Source: Bacillus sp. T3 (lineage in GTDB: Bacteria > Bacillota > Bacilli > Bacillales > Cytobacillaceae). Taken from it: a stretch of 64,000 nucleotides of DNA. Within the stretch, counting starts at the first letter, position 1, and every line of letters starts with the position of its first letter. The notes beneath the pieces were generated by a model that saw only the letters and a program-made list of their open reading frames with translations, made no database searches and was not told the DNA's origin. The stretch lies in contig NZ_CP137761.1 of the NCBI RefSeq assembly GCF_033449965.1, forward strand, positions 186,001 through 250,000. The letters run 5' to 3'. The position numbers and the translations under genes are program-made. Positions 35,270-45,243 of the stretch are shown in pieces.

Positions 35270-36702
35270 ATGGGGTATGAGAAACGTCTTGTAAGTGAAG
35301 CCTTTGCTAAGATTCCGACTGTGGATTTAAGAACGGTCGATGAAATGCTGGAAAAGGAATTAGCCAAGCTTAACAAAAAAATCATCGTTCTTGATGATGA
35401 TCCGACTGGCGTACAAACCGTTCACGATATTTCTGTTTATACAGATTGGTCTTTAGAGAGTATTGAGCAGGGATTTCTCGAAGACAACTCCATGTTTTTC
35501 TTGCTGACCAATTCCAGAGGATTTACGTCGGCAGAAACGAAAGAAACTCATATCGAAATTGCTTCAAACGTTTACGAAGTCGCTAAAAAGTTAAACAAGG
35601 AATTTATTATTATTAGCCGGGGTGATTCAACTTTAAGAGGACATTATCCGCTTGAAACAAAGGTGCTGAAGGAAACGATTGAATCAAAATCGGACATGAC
35701 CTTTGATGGAGAGGTAATCGTTCCATTTTTTAAAGAAGGTGGACGCTTTACCATTGATAATATCCACTATGTACAATATGAAGATTATTTAGTGCCAGCA
35801 GGTGAAACTGAATTTGCTAAAGATAGAACATTTGGTTATACCAAATCCCATTTAGGGGAATGGGTAGAGGAAAAATCAAAAGGTGAATTTAAAGCAGAAA
35901 ATACTGTCTATATTACACTTGAAAGTTTACGGGCATTGGATATTGACACGATTACAAATCAATTACTTGGTGTAAAGGATTTTAATAAAGTGGTCGTCAA
36001 TGCTGTTGACTATGTAGATATAAAAATCTTTACGATCGCTCTTATCAATGCGATGAATGCTGGGAAAAACTTCATGTTCAGAAGTGCAGCTGCCCTTACT
36101 AAGGTGATTGGCGGGGTAAGCGATAAAGGGTTACTTACAAGGGATGAGCTAATTAAAGAGGAATCAGATCACGGCGGATTAATCATCGTTGGTTCTCACG
36201 TGAAAAAAACGACTGAGCAGTTAGAAGAGCTAAAAAAATGTGATTCAATCCAATTTTTGGAGTTTGACGCACATCTAGTTTTACAACCTGAACAATTTAA
36301 AGCAGAAGTTGACCGAATTGTTGAAACTAGTGAATCACTGATTCGTTCTGGTAAAAATGTAGCCGTTTACACTAGAAGAGAAAGACTGGATCTTGGTGAA
36401 GGAAAGCAGGAAGAAGAGTTAATGCTCTCAGTGAAAATTTCCGATGCTGTTACAAGCATTGTGAAACGATTAGAGGTAAGACCTAGCTATGTTATTGCCA
36501 AGGGGGGCATAACATCAAGTGATATCGGAACGAAGGGGCTTGCGGTAAAAAGAGCAAATGTAGCGGGGCAAATAAAGCCAGGTATTCCAGTGTGGATGAC
36601 AGGCAACGAAAGTAAATTCCTGGAATATCCTATGTTGTGTTCCCTGGAAACGTTGGATCAAAGGATACATTAAGAGAAGTCGCTGAATTACTAAATAAAT
36701 AA
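35270..36702 (+). CDS. Four-carbon acid sugar kinase (DUF1537; frameshifted near 36619)
   Basis: DUF1537 (OtnK/DtnK-type) kinase that phosphorylates 3-oxo-tetronate or related acids. The N-terminal domain has IIVLDDDPTGVQTVHD and SRGDSTLRGHYP. The C-terminal nucleotide-binding domain has GSHVKKTTEQL and AKGGITSSDIG. The annotated frame stops at 36673. Adding one C at TTCC (36617-36620) gives the conserved tail YVVFPGNVGSKDTLREVAELL and a stop at 36702. A sequencing indel is likely. It follows the dehydrogenase with one base between them. Confidence 0.85.
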
Positions 36703-36761
36703 GACATTGAACTTTTGAACATTTCATTAAAAAAATAATCTTACATCTGGGGGCAGAGAAC

Positions 36762-38126
36762 ATGGATTCATTGTTTGGATTGTCACATGAAACGAGTCTA
36801 CTAATCTATGCAATCATTGCTATTGTGGGTTTAATAGTTTTAATTGCAAAGTTTAATACGAATCCTTTTGTTGCATTAATCGTAGCTGCACTGTTTATGG
36901 GTTTAATTTCTGGGATGAAATTACCTGATATAGTGACTTCGTTTCAAGAAGGAGTTGCAGGGGTTTTAGGATTTATCTCAATTGTCCTCGGCCTTGGTAC
37001 GATGCTTGGGAAAATGATGGCAGAATCAGGCGGAGCAGAGCGGGTTGCCCGAACATTAGTAAAAGTATTTGGGGAAAAGAATGTTCACTGGGCTATGATG
37101 GTTGTCGCTTTGATCTGTGGTATACCTGTCTTTTTCCAGGTTGGAGTTGTACTATTAATACCACTCGTTTTCGTTATCGCAAAACATACAGGAACACCTT
37201 TACTTAAAATTGGTCTTTCTCTTGTTGCCGGTTTAGCAGTAGTTCATAGTCTTGTCCCTCCACACCCTGCAGCAATGCTAGCGGTTGGTATATTCGAAGC
37301 AGACTTAGGTAAAACCATTTTCTTAGCGATGTTTGTTGCATTACCTGCGGCAGCAGTAGCAGGTCCACTTTATGGTTCATTTATTGCAAAAAGAATAAAA
37401 GTCGAGCCATCAGGTGACCTCGTCGCTCAATTTACAAAGACGCAGCGAAAAGAAGAAGATTTACCAGGATTCGGGATTACTATTTTTACAATCTTGCTTC
37501 CAGTTTTGTTAATGTTGACAGCAACCATTGTAGATTTAAATTATCCGGCAGAAAATTCATTCCGCCAAGTAGTTGATTTTATAGGTAGTCCAGTAGTTGC
37601 ACTTTTATTATCTCTTATCTTCTCATTTTATTCCTTTGGGTTTGCCCGAGGTTTTAATGGAAAAGATATTTTGAAATACACGAATGAATGTCTAGGACCA
37701 GTAGCATCAATCGTGCTTTTAATTGGTGCAGGCGGCGGTTTCAATAAAGTGTTAACAGCGAGCGGGGTTGGCGAAGCGATTGCCCAGTTTGCTTCGGATG
37801 CAAATCTTTCTCCTATCGTATTAGCATTTCTTATTGCTGGGTTGATTAGAGCGGCGGTTGGATCCGCAACAGTTGCAATGACAACTGCTGCTGGAATCGC
37901 AGCCCCAATTGCAGCAACAATGCCTGGAGTAAGCCCTGAATTACTAGTGCTTTCAGTAGGTGCAGGCTCCATCATGCTATCTCACGTGAACGATTCAGGA
38001 TTTTGGCTAATAAAAGAATTCTTTAACATGTCCGTGCAGGATACGTTAAAAACATGGACCGTTATGGAAACAATCCTTTCATTTGTTGCATTTGGAATGG
38101 TATTATTGCTCGACATATTTATTTAA
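36762..38126 (+). CDS. GntP-family sugar-acid:H+ symporter
   Basis: 454 residues with about 12-14 hydrophobic segments. GntP-family signatures are GLGTMLGKMMAESGGAERVA, VPPHPAAMLAVGIF, AVGSATVAMTTAAG and LSHVNDSGFWLIKEFFNMS. It presumably imports the sugar acid handled by the two preceding enzymes. It is only distantly similar to the two gntT copies further on. A TCTGGGGGC ribosome binding site precedes it. Confidence 0.9.
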   Translation: MDSLFGLSHETSLLIYAIIAIVGLIVLIAKFNTNPFVALIVAALFMGLISGMKLPDIVTSFQEGVAGVLGFISIVLGLGTMLGKMMAESGGAERVARTLVKVFGEKNVHWAMMVVALICGIPVFFQVGVVLLIPLVFVIAKHTGTPLLKIGLSLVAGLAVVHSLVPPHPAAMLAVGIFEADLGKTIFLAMFVALPAAAVAGPLYGSFIAKRIKVEPSGDLVAQFTKTQRKEEDLPGFGITIFTILLPVLLMLTATIVDLNYPAENSFRQVVDFIGSPVVALLLSLIFSFYSFGFARGFNGKDILKYTNECLGPVASIVLLIGAGGGFNKVLTASGVGEAIAQFASDANLSPIVLAFLIAGLIRAAVGSATVAMTTAAGIAAPIAATMPGVSPELLVLSVGAGSIMLSHVNDSGFWLIKEFFNMSVQDTLKTWTVMETILSFVAFGMVLLLDIFI

Positions 38127-38167
38127 TGAAAAGGCTATGTTAAAAAACGTTTTTGATTTTGAGCAAT

Positions 38168-38236
38168 CTGTTGATTGAAGCGGAAGGTGCGAGACTCCCC
38201 CGCGGAAAGGGAGCACCTGGAGCGGAAAGCAACAGA
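38168..38236. repeat. Dispersed Bacillaceae intergenic palindrome
   Basis: CTGTTG/CAACAG outer arms enclose GAAGCGGAAGGTGCGAGACTC and GGGAGCACCTGGAGCGG. GC-rich, non-coding, of the AGCGGAAGG-GCGAGACTCC type scattered in many Bacillus genomes. Copy number not visible here. Confidence 0.55.
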
Positions 38237-38258
38237 CCATTTTAACATGGCAAATGAA

Positions 38259-38296
38259 GTAGCCCTGAGCTTATCTTAAAAAGCTCAGGGCTTTGT
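38259..38296 (+). terminator. Terminator of the sugar-acid operon
   Basis: AGCCCTGAGCTT pairs with AAGCTCAGGGCT across an 8-base loop, followed by TTG-TT. A second, weaker hairpin follows at about 38309-38360. Confidence 0.75.
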
Positions 38297-38456
38297 TATT
38301 TCTTCTATAAAACTAAGGCCTTTAACTCTTGCAAGGAGTAAGGGTAAAACCTTAGTTTTCTTTATGGAAAGAGTTCTCACTTCTTCTCGCTTTTAAATAA
38401 TTTAAAATTATCATATAATAATAAATAAATATTTTAATTTTCTAAAAAATGGTGTT

Positions 38457-38495
38457 ACACTATTAATGAATAGTGTTATACTATTAAATAATAGT
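38457..38495. promoter_or_regulatory. Tandem ACTATT-N4-AATAGT palindromes
   Basis: ACACTATT-AATG-AATAGTGT at 38457-38476 is a perfect palindrome, and ACTATT-AAAT-AATAGT at 38480-38495 is a second. Their centres are about 21 bp apart. They look like a dimer-binding operator pair upstream of mqo. The regulator is unknown. Confidence 0.5.
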
Positions 38496-38531
38496 GTTAC
38501 TAATTAATCAGGTTATTATTGATCCAGAAAT

Positions 38532-38589
38532 AATGTGTGACTAGGTAGCGCCCTGGCTTGGAATGGCGCCTACCAAGAGCGTCTACATT
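38532..38589 (+). ncRNA. Candidate structured 5' leader of mqo
   Basis: Outer stem AATGT..GAC with GTC..ACATT, an asymmetric internal loop (TA opposite AAGAGC), and inner stem GGTAGCGCC with GGCGCCTACC around a loop of about 12 bases. It lies 35 bases before the mqo start. No T run follows, so it is not a simple terminator. It matches no riboswitch class I recognise. Confidence 0.4.
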
Positions 38590-38623
38590 CTTTCTGCAAA
38601 CTTAGGGGATAAGGAAGGTTAAA

Positions 38624-40129
38624 ATGAGCGACAGACAAACTAAAACAGACGTTATCTTAATTGGTGCCGGAATCATGAGTGCAACTTTGGGATCACTGCT
38701 GAAAGAGTTAGTGCCTGACTGGGAAATTACAGTGTTTGAGAAGCTCGCAAATGCGGGAGAGGAAAGCTCTAACGAATGGAATAATGCCGGAACTGGACAT
38801 GCGGCACTGTGTGAGCTTAACTACACCAACGAAAAACCGGACGGATCTATAGATATTACGAAAGCTATTAATATTAATGAACAGTTTCAGGTTTCAATGC
38901 AGTTTTGGTCTTATCTAGTAAAAAGTAATCTGATTCGTAATCCGCAGGAATTTATCATGCCATTACCACATATGAGTATGGTCCAAGGGGAAAAGAATGT
39001 TGAGTTTTTAAAGAAGCGTTATGAAGCGCTTTCAAATAATCCGTTATTTCAAGGGATGGAATTTTCCGATAACCCAGAAAAACTAATGGAATGGATACCG
39101 CTTATTATGGAAGGTCGTCCATCTAATGAAGCGATAGCGGCAACCAAAATCGACTCTGGAACGGATGTCAATTTTGGTGCTTTAACACGCATGTTGTTTG
39201 ACCATTTAAAAACTAAAAACGTCGATATCAAGTACGAACATAGTGTTGAGAATATGAAACGTACTAGCGATGGCTCATGGGAATTGAAAGTGAAGAATCT
39301 CGAAAGCGGTGGCGTAGAGCACCATACTGCAAAGTTCGTCTTTATTGGAGGCGGAGGTGGAAGCCTGCATTTACTGCAAAAATCAGGTATTCCTGAAAGT
39401 AAACATATTGGTGGATTCCCAGTAAGCGGAATCTTTATGGTGTGTAATAATCCAGAGGTTGTCGAGCAGCATCATGCAAAAGTTTATGGCAAAGCAAAGG
39501 TTGGTGCTCCACCAATGTCTGTGCCTCATCTTGACACAAGATTTATCGATAATAAAAAATCGTTGCTATTTGGACCATTTGCCGGATTCTCACCAAAATT
39601 CCTAAAAACTGGCTCAATGCTGGATTTAGTAACTTCCATTAAACCGAATAATCTCTTAACGATGTTGGCGGCGGGCGCCAAGGAGATGACTTTAACAAAA
39701 TACTTGATTCAACAAGTTATGTTATCGAAAGAACAGCGCATGGAAGAGCTACGCGAGTTCATACCGAACGCGAAATCTGAGGATTGGGGCTTAGTGGTAG
39801 CAGGCCAACGTGTGCAAGTTATTAAAGATACAGAGGCAGGCGGTAAAGGGACGCTTCAATTTGGTACGGAAGTGATTAGTGCGGCGGATGGATCAATCGC
39901 GGCATTACTAGGAGCTTCACCGGGTGCTTCTACTGCTGTTCACGTAATGCTTCAGGTAATCAAGAAATGTTTCCCGCAATATATGAATGAATGGGAAGCC
40001 AAAATCAAAGAAATGATTCCTTCTTATGGAATGTCCCTTATGGAGAACCCAGATCTCCTAAAGGAAATTCATACTTCAACTGCGGAGACACTTGGCTTAG
40101 CAAGCAAAGAACTGGCTACGGTTTCTTAA
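38624..40129 (+). CDS. mqo: Malate:quinone oxidoreductase
   Basis: 501-residue FAD flavoprotein at the membrane surface that oxidises malate to oxaloacetate and passes electrons to quinone. N-terminal FAD motif VILIGAGIMSATLGSLLKEL, then NEWNNAGTGHAALCELNYT, VFIGGGGGSLHLLQKSGIP, and a C-terminal GASPGASTAVHVML. All are family signatures at the expected places. AAGGAAGG lies upstream. It is a monocistronic unit with its own terminator. Confidence 0.95.
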   Translation: MSDRQTKTDVILIGAGIMSATLGSLLKELVPDWEITVFEKLANAGEESSNEWNNAGTGHAALCELNYTNEKPDGSIDITKAININEQFQVSMQFWSYLVKSNLIRNPQEFIMPLPHMSMVQGEKNVEFLKKRYEALSNNPLFQGMEFSDNPEKLMEWIPLIMEGRPSNEAIAATKIDSGTDVNFGALTRMLFDHLKTKNVDIKYEHSVENMKRTSDGSWELKVKNLESGGVEHHTAKFVFIGGGGGSLHLLQKSGIPESKHIGGFPVSGIFMVCNNPEVVEQHHAKVYGKAKVGAPPMSVPHLDTRFIDNKKSLLFGPFAGFSPKFLKTGSMLDLVTSIKPNNLLTMLAAGAKEMTLTKYLIQQVMLSKEQRMEELREFIPNAKSEDWGLVVAGQRVQVIKDTEAGGKGTLQFGTEVISAADGSIAALLGASPGASTAVHVMLQVIKKCFPQYMNEWEAKIKEMIPSYGMSLMENPDLLKEIHTSTAETLGLASKELATVS

Positions 40130-40167
40130 GTTATTATCCGAAAGTCGTATTATATTAATATATATTA

Positions 40168-40206
40168 ATGAAGCAGTGAATGGAAAATGTCACTGCTTTT
40201 TTTTAT
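40168..40206 (+). terminator. Terminator of mqo
   Basis: GAAGCAGTGA pairs with TCACTGCTTTTTTTT across a 10-base loop. Confidence 0.85.
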
Positions 40207-40239
40207 GAAAAGAGTTCGTTTCGAGAGATAATAAAAAAT

Positions 40240-40278
40240 GAAAGACGCTTTACTATTTAAAAGCAAAGCGTCTTTAAA
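40240..40278 (-). terminator. Terminator of ahpCF
   Basis: AAAGACGCTTT and AAAGCGTCTTT arms across a 13-base loop, downstream of ahpF on the minus strand. Confidence 0.75.
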
Positions 40279-40324
40279 AATTAGAACCGTTAAAATACAT
40301 TATCACGGGTTCTATTAGTTAAAT

Positions 40325-41854
40325 TTAATTACGAATCAGGTAATCGAATGCACCTAAAGCTGCTGTGGCACCTGATCCCATTGAGATAATGATTTGCTTG
40401 TATGGACTATCGGTACAATCCCCTGCAGCGTATACTCCAGGAATACTTGTAAGGCCACGTTTATCAACAACGATTTCGCCGATGCGTGTACGTTCAATTG
40501 TGTCTCCTAACCAATCTGTATTAGGAACAAGACCGATTTGAACAAATACACCCTGCAGTTCAGTGTGATGTTCTTCTCCTGTCTCACGATCAACATAAGA
40601 AATACCGTTTACTTTGTCAGTTCCAGTGATTTCTTTCGTTTGAACGTTTTTATGGACGGTTACGTTAGGAAGACTGTAAAGACGCTCTTGAAGGACGGCA
40701 TCAGCTTTCAATTCTGGCATGAACTCAAGCACTGTTACATGTTTCACAATACCAGCAAGATCAATGGCTGCCTCAATTCCGGAATTTCCGCCGCCAATCA
40801 CCGCAACGTCCTTGCCTTCAAACAAAGGCCCATCACAATGAGGGCAATAGGCAACGCCTTTGTTTTTGAATTCAGCTTCACCTGGAACGCCTACATTACG
40901 CCAGCGTGCCCCGGTTGATAGGATAACGGTTTTGCTCTTGAGAACAGCGCCGTTTTCCAGTTCCACTTCGATAAGGTCTTTCTTCTCTAAACGCTTGGCA
41001 CGCTGTAAGTTCATGACATCGATGTCATACTCTTTGACATGCTCTTCTAGACTTGCAGCAAGCTTAGGACCTTCAGTATAGGTCATACTGATGAAATTCT
41101 CAATCGCCATGGTATCCATTATCTGACCGCCGAATCGTTCAGCGACAATACCTGTGCGGATGCCTTTACGTGCTGCATAGATGGCTGCACTTGCACCAGC
41201 TGGTCCACCACCAACAACAAGCACATCAAATGGCTCTTTATCAGAAAGCTCTGAGGCATCCTGGCCGCTTCCCATCTTGGCGAGGATTTCTTCAAGTGTC
41301 ATTCGGCCGCTGCCAAAGGCTTCACCATTTAGGTAAACAGTTGGTACAGCTAGGATATCTTTACTTTCTACTTCTTTTTTAAATGCTGCACCATCAATCA
41401 TCGTATGTGTAATATTAGGGTTGAGAATAGTCATTAAATTCAGCGCTTGCACAACATCAGGACAATTGTGGCAGGTTAAGCTAATGTAGGATTCAAAGTG
41501 ATAATCACCTTTTATGCTTTTCACTTGATCGATTGTCTGCTGATCAACCTTTGGTGCTCTTCCACTAACCTGTAAAAGAGCCAATACTAAAGATGTAAAT
41601 TCATGCCCAAGAGGGATACCAGCGAAGGTAACTCCTGTATCTTCGCCGATCCGATTGACATTAAAGCTCGGAGTTCTTGGCAATGTCGTGTTCTCCACTT
41701 TTATGTGGGAGGACATTGTAGCTAATTCATCGATTAGAGCCAGCATGTCACGAGAAACCTCATCAGACCCAGCACTAACCTTTATAAGCACATCGCCCTC
41801 CATTAATTGAAGATATTGGGCTAGTTGTGCTTTTATATCAGCATCTAATATCAT
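40325..41854 (-). CDS. ahpF: Alkyl hydroperoxide reductase subunit F
   Basis: 509-residue flavoprotein that passes electrons from NADH to AhpC. The N-terminal double thioredoxin-fold domain has redox pair CHNC, followed by an FAD domain (VLVVGGGPAGASAAIYAARKG), the active CPHC pair with DG, and an NADH domain (VAVIGGGNSGIEAAID). Length is normal. It is second in the ahpCF operon, 14 bases after ahpC. Confidence 0.97.
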   Translation of the reverse strand: MILDADIKAQLAQYLQLMEGDVLIKVSAGSDEVSRDMLALIDELATMSSHIKVENTTLPRTPSFNVNRIGEDTGVTFAGIPLGHEFTSLVLALLQVSGRAPKVDQQTIDQVKSIKGDYHFESYISLTCHNCPDVVQALNLMTILNPNITHTMIDGAAFKKEVESKDILAVPTVYLNGEAFGSGRMTLEEILAKMGSGQDASELSDKEPFDVLVVGGGPAGASAAIYAARKGIRTGIVAERFGGQIMDTMAIENFISMTYTEGPKLAASLEEHVKEYDIDVMNLQRAKRLEKKDLIEVELENGAVLKSKTVILSTGARWRNVGVPGEAEFKNKGVAYCPHCDGPLFEGKDVAVIGGGNSGIEAAIDLAGIVKHVTVLEFMPELKADAVLQERLYSLPNVTVHKNVQTKEITGTDKVNGISYVDRETGEEHHTELQGVFVQIGLVPNTDWLGDTIERTRIGEIVVDKRGLTSIPGVYAAGDCTDSPYKQIIISMGSGATAALGAFDYLIRN

Positions 41855-41868
41855 GTTGGATTGTCCCC

Positions 41869-42432
41869 TTAAATCTTTCCTACAAGATCAAGGCTAGGCT
41901 TAAGAGTTGCAGATCCTTCTTCCCATTTTGCTGGGCAAACTTCACCTGGATTGTTGCGAACATATTGTGCAGCCTTAATCTTGTTTACGACTGTGCTAGC
42001 ATCACGGCCGATGCCGCCAGCGTTGATTTCAACCGTTTGAATAACACCATCTGGATCGATGATGAAAGTACCACGATCAGCAAGACCCTCATCTTCGTTT
42101 AGTACATCAAAGATGCGAGAGATTTTTTGAGATGGGTCACCGACCATAATATATTCAATTTTGCTAATAGCTTCTGAATGATCATGCCATGCTTTATGTG
42201 TAAAATGAGTATCTGTAGAAACAGAATATACTTCAACCCCAAGTTCCTTTAAGGTTGCGTATTGGTTTTGCAAATCTTCAAGCTCAGTTGGACATACGAA
42301 GGTAAAATCTGCAGGGTAGAAGCAAACTACACTCCATTTACCTTTAAAGTTTTGTTCAGAAACATCGATAAACTCACCGTTATGAAATGCTTTTGCTGAG
42401 AATGATTGTACTTCTTTTCCAATTAGTGACAT
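41869..42432 (-). CDS. ahpC: Alkyl hydroperoxide reductase subunit C (peroxiredoxin)
   Basis: 187-residue two-Cys peroxiredoxin. The peroxidatic Cys is in DFTFVCPTEL and the resolving Cys in GEVCPAKW. GGAGGAAAATACACT precedes the start. The PerR box upstream predicts induction by hydrogen peroxide. Confidence 0.98.
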   Translation of the reverse strand: MSLIGKEVQSFSAKAFHNGEFIDVSEQNFKGKWSVVCFYPADFTFVCPTELEDLQNQYATLKELGVEVYSVSTDTHFTHKAWHDHSEAISKIEYIMVGDPSQKISRIFDVLNEDEGLADRGTFIIDPDGVIQTVEINAGGIGRDASTVVNKIKAAQYVRNNPGEVCPAKWEEGSATLKPSLDLVGKI

Positions 42433-42507
42433 AGTGTATTTTCCTCCTTAGATTGTGTATAAATTGAGTTATAGCTTGCCATGGTAAGTGACCCGCTATT
42501 AAATAAA

Positions 42508-42522
42508 TTATAATAATTATAA
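42508..42522. promoter_or_regulatory. Perfect PerR box upstream of ahpC
   Basis: TTATAATAATTATAA is an exact match to the PerR consensus TTATAATNATTATAA, 76 bases before the ahpC start. Known PerR control of ahpCF in Bacillus supports the call. Confidence 0.85.
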
Positions 42523-42651
42523 TTCGATATTAATTATTATATAGTACTATGTATTTTGTCAAGGGGTTTTACCTATAATTAGCTTGTTTTGTTTTTAAAG
42601 GGTTTATACATTTCTTCAAAAATAATAAATGAATAAGTAGAATCTATGAAT

Positions 42652-42678
42652 AAAAAGCCGGTAGATTACCGACTTTTT
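42652..42678 (-). terminator. Terminator hairpin between ahpC promoter and GntR gene
   Basis: AAAAAGCCGGTA pairs with TACCGACTTTTT across a 3-base loop. It is downstream of the minus-strand GntR gene. Confidence 0.75.
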
Positions 42679-42734
42679 CCAACTGAAACTTCACTATTTT
42701 ATTATTAGGGGAAAGGCATCCGTGAATGCCTATT

Positions 42735-43450
42735 TTATAACAATCCACTATTTGACTGAATGAAGAATTGGGATTGTTGATAGTTATAAGTGATTTTTGA
42801 GAAATTGAATGGTTGTCCATTGGTTAAATGGAAAATGCTCTCTACATAAAACTTTGGATCTCCTTTTTCCAACCCCAAATACTCTGCTTCTTCCGCATTT
42901 AGTTTATTTACATGAAGAAATAAATCGGAAAAACCAACCTTTAAGCCTAATCCATCCCGAATATAATGAAAGATTGATTCTGAAACAATTTCTTTATTTA
43001 AATAAGTAATGATCGATTTATTATAATAGGATTCTTCAAAGCACAACGTTTGCCCGTTAATATAGCGAACTCGTTTTACATAATAGACTTCGTCATTTGA
43101 ACCAATGTTTAAATTTTCCGCGGCATCAAGTGTTGGTTGTCTAACATCAAGTTCAATTACTTTTGATGTTAATTGAAAATCCTCAAGATCCTTTTTAAAC
43201 CCCTGATTTGAAAGGAGGCTAATATAACCTTTGCGTTTATGTCTTCTTACAAAAATTCCACTGCCTCTAACCTGGAATACGACTCCTTTTTCTCCAACAA
43301 TTCTAATGCTTTCGTAATCGTGCTCTTGCTCACTTCAAATTGTGTCATTAATGCCTCTAAAACGGGTAGCTTAACACCTTGCTGAAGGTCATTCTCTTCT
43401 ATATACTTTTCAATTTCTGATGCGATTTGTTGGTATTTTAACATTTTCAT
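42735..43450 (-). CDS. GntR/HutC (UTRA) regulator beside the beta-glucosidase gene (frameshifted near 43287)
   Basis: N-terminal winged helix (YQQIASEIEKYIEENDL, FEVSKSTITKALELLEKK), then a C-terminal UTRA effector domain (YYVKRVRYINGQTLCFEESY, GDPKFYVESIFHLTNGQPF). The frame breaks in a run of five A on the minus strand (plus coordinates 43287-43291). Six A give KKGVVFQVRGSGIFVRRHKR and one protein of about 238 residues. It is divergent from the 6-phospho-beta-glucosidase gene, which it probably represses in the absence of a phosphorylated glucoside. Confidence 0.82.
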
Positions 43451-43544
43451 TCCTCATTAATTATTGACTTTTATATCAAAATTATAGCATAAACCGATTT
43501 TTGTTTTTATTGCTAAATAATTATTTTATCCACGTATTGATAAA

Positions 43545-43558
43545 TTATACCGGTACAA
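43545..43558. promoter_or_regulatory. Probable operator of the GntR/UTRA regulator
   Basis: TTATACCGGTACAA, centred on the palindrome ACCGGT, lies between the divergent regulator and glucosidase genes. This is the usual style of HutC/TreR operators. Confidence 0.45.
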
Positions 43559-43576
43559 TTATAATATAACCATAAT

Positions 43577-43600
43577 CTGATGAAAGCGTATTATCATCAG
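43577..43600 (+). promoter_or_regulatory. Inverted repeat with cre-like core upstream of glucosidase gene
   Basis: CTGATGA and TCATCAG arms enclose AAGCGTATTA. TGAAAGCGTATTAT (43581-43594) fits the CcpA cre consensus at 12 of 14 positions. Either a catabolite-repression site or an RNA hairpin. Confidence 0.35.
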
Positions 43601-43693
43601 AAAGGGATTTAAAGTTTAGATATTGTAAAACTTATTAAGGGTATTACCTTAAATCAAAAATAGTAACAGTCGTGAAATAAGGAGGAAATGAAA

Positions 43694-45133
43694 ATGGCAA
43701 AATTACCAAAGGATTTTTTATGGGGCGGTGCCTTAGCTGCTCACCAATTTGAAGGTGGTTGGAATCAAGGGGGTAAAGGACCAAGTGTCGTTGATGTCTT
43801 AACCGCTGGTGCCCACGGTGTACCTAGAAGACTAACAGAAACAGTCGAAGCAAATGAATTTTATCCGAACCACGAAGCAATTGATTTCTATCATAAATAT
43901 AAAGAGGATATCGCATTATTTGCGGAAATGGGACTGAAATGTTTACGGACATCGATCGGTTGGAGCAGAATTTTCCCAAATGGAGACGAAGCAGAGCCAT
44001 GCGAAGAAGGCTTACAATTTTATGATGATGTATTTGATGAATTACTAAAGTATGGAATTGAACCTGTTATTACATTATCTCACTTCGAAATGCCGTTACA
44101 TTTGGCAAGAGAATATGGCGGTTTTAAAAATAGAAAAGTGGTAGACTTTTTCGCGAAATTTGCTGAAGCTTGCTTCAACAGATATAAAGATAAAGTGAAA
44201 TACTGGATGACATTTAACGAAATCAATAACCAAATGGATGTTAATAATCCATTATTCTTGTGGACAAATTCTGGTGTTACGATAGAAGAGGGCGAAAATG
44301 CGAAAGAAGTTATGTACCAAGCAGGTCATCACGAATTAGTCGCAAGTGCATTAGCTGTAGCAAAAGGAAAAGAAATTAACCCTGAATTCCAAATTGGGGC
44401 GATGGTTTCACATGTGCCAATTTATCCGTTTTCATGTAATCCTGAGGACGTAATGCTTGCTGAAGAAGAAATGAGACAGCGCTACTTCTTTGCTGATGTC
44501 CATGTTCGCGGTTATTATCCAAGCTACGCGTTAAAGGAATTTGAACGTGAAGGGTACAATATCAAGTTCGAAGAAGGCGATGATGAAATCTTAAGAAACG
44601 GTACTGTTGATTATTTAGGCTTCAGCTATTACATGTCTACAACTGTTAAAAGTGATGTTGTAAAGGATAATAGAGGAGATATCGTTAATGGTGCACTACC
44701 TAATGGTGTGGAGAATCCGTACATCAAGTCAAGTGACTGGGGCTGGGCGATTGACCCAACTGGGCTGCGCTATACATTAAACCGTTTCTATGATCGCTAT
44801 CAAATTCCGTTATTTATCGTTGAAAACGGATTTGGCGCAGTGGATACGGTTGAAGAAGACGGTTCTATTCATGACCCAGAAAGAATTCAATATTTAAAAT
44901 CACATATTGAAGCAGTAGAACAAGCTGTAAATTACGATGGTGTTGATTTAATGGGCTATACGCCATGGGGAATCATTGATATTGTGTCGTTCACAACAGG
45001 CGAAATGAAAAAACGCTATGGCATGATCTATGTTGACCGTGATAATGAAGGAAATGGATCAATGAAGCGCTATAAGAAGGATTCTTTTAACTGGTATAAA
45101 AACGTAATTGAAACAAATGGTGAAGAATTATAA
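43694..45133 (+). CDS. 6-phospho-beta-glucosidase, glycoside hydrolase family 1
   Basis: About 479 residues from ATG 43694 (MAKLPKDFLWGG), with GGAGG 8 bases upstream. An ATG at 43688 is too close to it. Family 1 signatures are FLWGGALAAHQFEGG, the acid/base Glu in TFNEIN and the nucleophile Glu in FIVENGFG. The C-terminal substrate loop region (KKRYGMIYVDRD, MKRYKKDSFNWYK) suits phosphorylated substrates. It hydrolyses PTS-imported beta-glucosides. No PTS gene is adjacent, so the cognate transporter lies elsewhere. Confidence 0.92.
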   Translation: MAKLPKDFLWGGALAAHQFEGGWNQGGKGPSVVDVLTAGAHGVPRRLTETVEANEFYPNHEAIDFYHKYKEDIALFAEMGLKCLRTSIGWSRIFPNGDEAEPCEEGLQFYDDVFDELLKYGIEPVITLSHFEMPLHLAREYGGFKNRKVVDFFAKFAEACFNRYKDKVKYWMTFNEINNQMDVNNPLFLWTNSGVTIEEGENAKEVMYQAGHHELVASALAVAKGKEINPEFQIGAMVSHVPIYPFSCNPEDVMLAEEEMRQRYFFADVHVRGYYPSYALKEFEREGYNIKFEEGDDEILRNGTVDYLGFSYYMSTTVKSDVVKDNRGDIVNGALPNGVENPYIKSSDWGWAIDPTGLRYTLNRFYDRYQIPLFIVENGFGAVDTVEEDGSIHDPERIQYLKSHIEAVEQAVNYDGVDLMGYTPWGIIDIVSFTTGEMKKRYGMIYVDRDNEGNGSMKRYKKDSFNWYKNVIETNGEEL

Positions 45134-45185
45134 TATAACCCCAAAACATAAGCGGCGAACTCCACATTGGTGATTTATCGCGACT

Positions 45186-45233
45186 AAAAACAACCTCATT
45201 GGGTCCTAAATCAGACCTAATGAGGTTGTTTTT
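45186..45233. terminator. Bidirectional terminator
   Basis: AACAACCTCATTGGGT pairs with AGACCTAATGAGGTTGTT, with A and T runs on both sides. It serves the glucosidase gene and the convergent rpiR-type gene. Confidence 0.85.
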
Positions 45234-45243
45234 TATTATTCTC

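Larger units (their letters stand above)
38127..38623. other. Long intergenic region before mqo
   Basis: No gene. It contains the dispersed palindrome, two terminator hairpins, the tandem operator palindromes and the structured leader listed separately. Confidence 0.5.
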
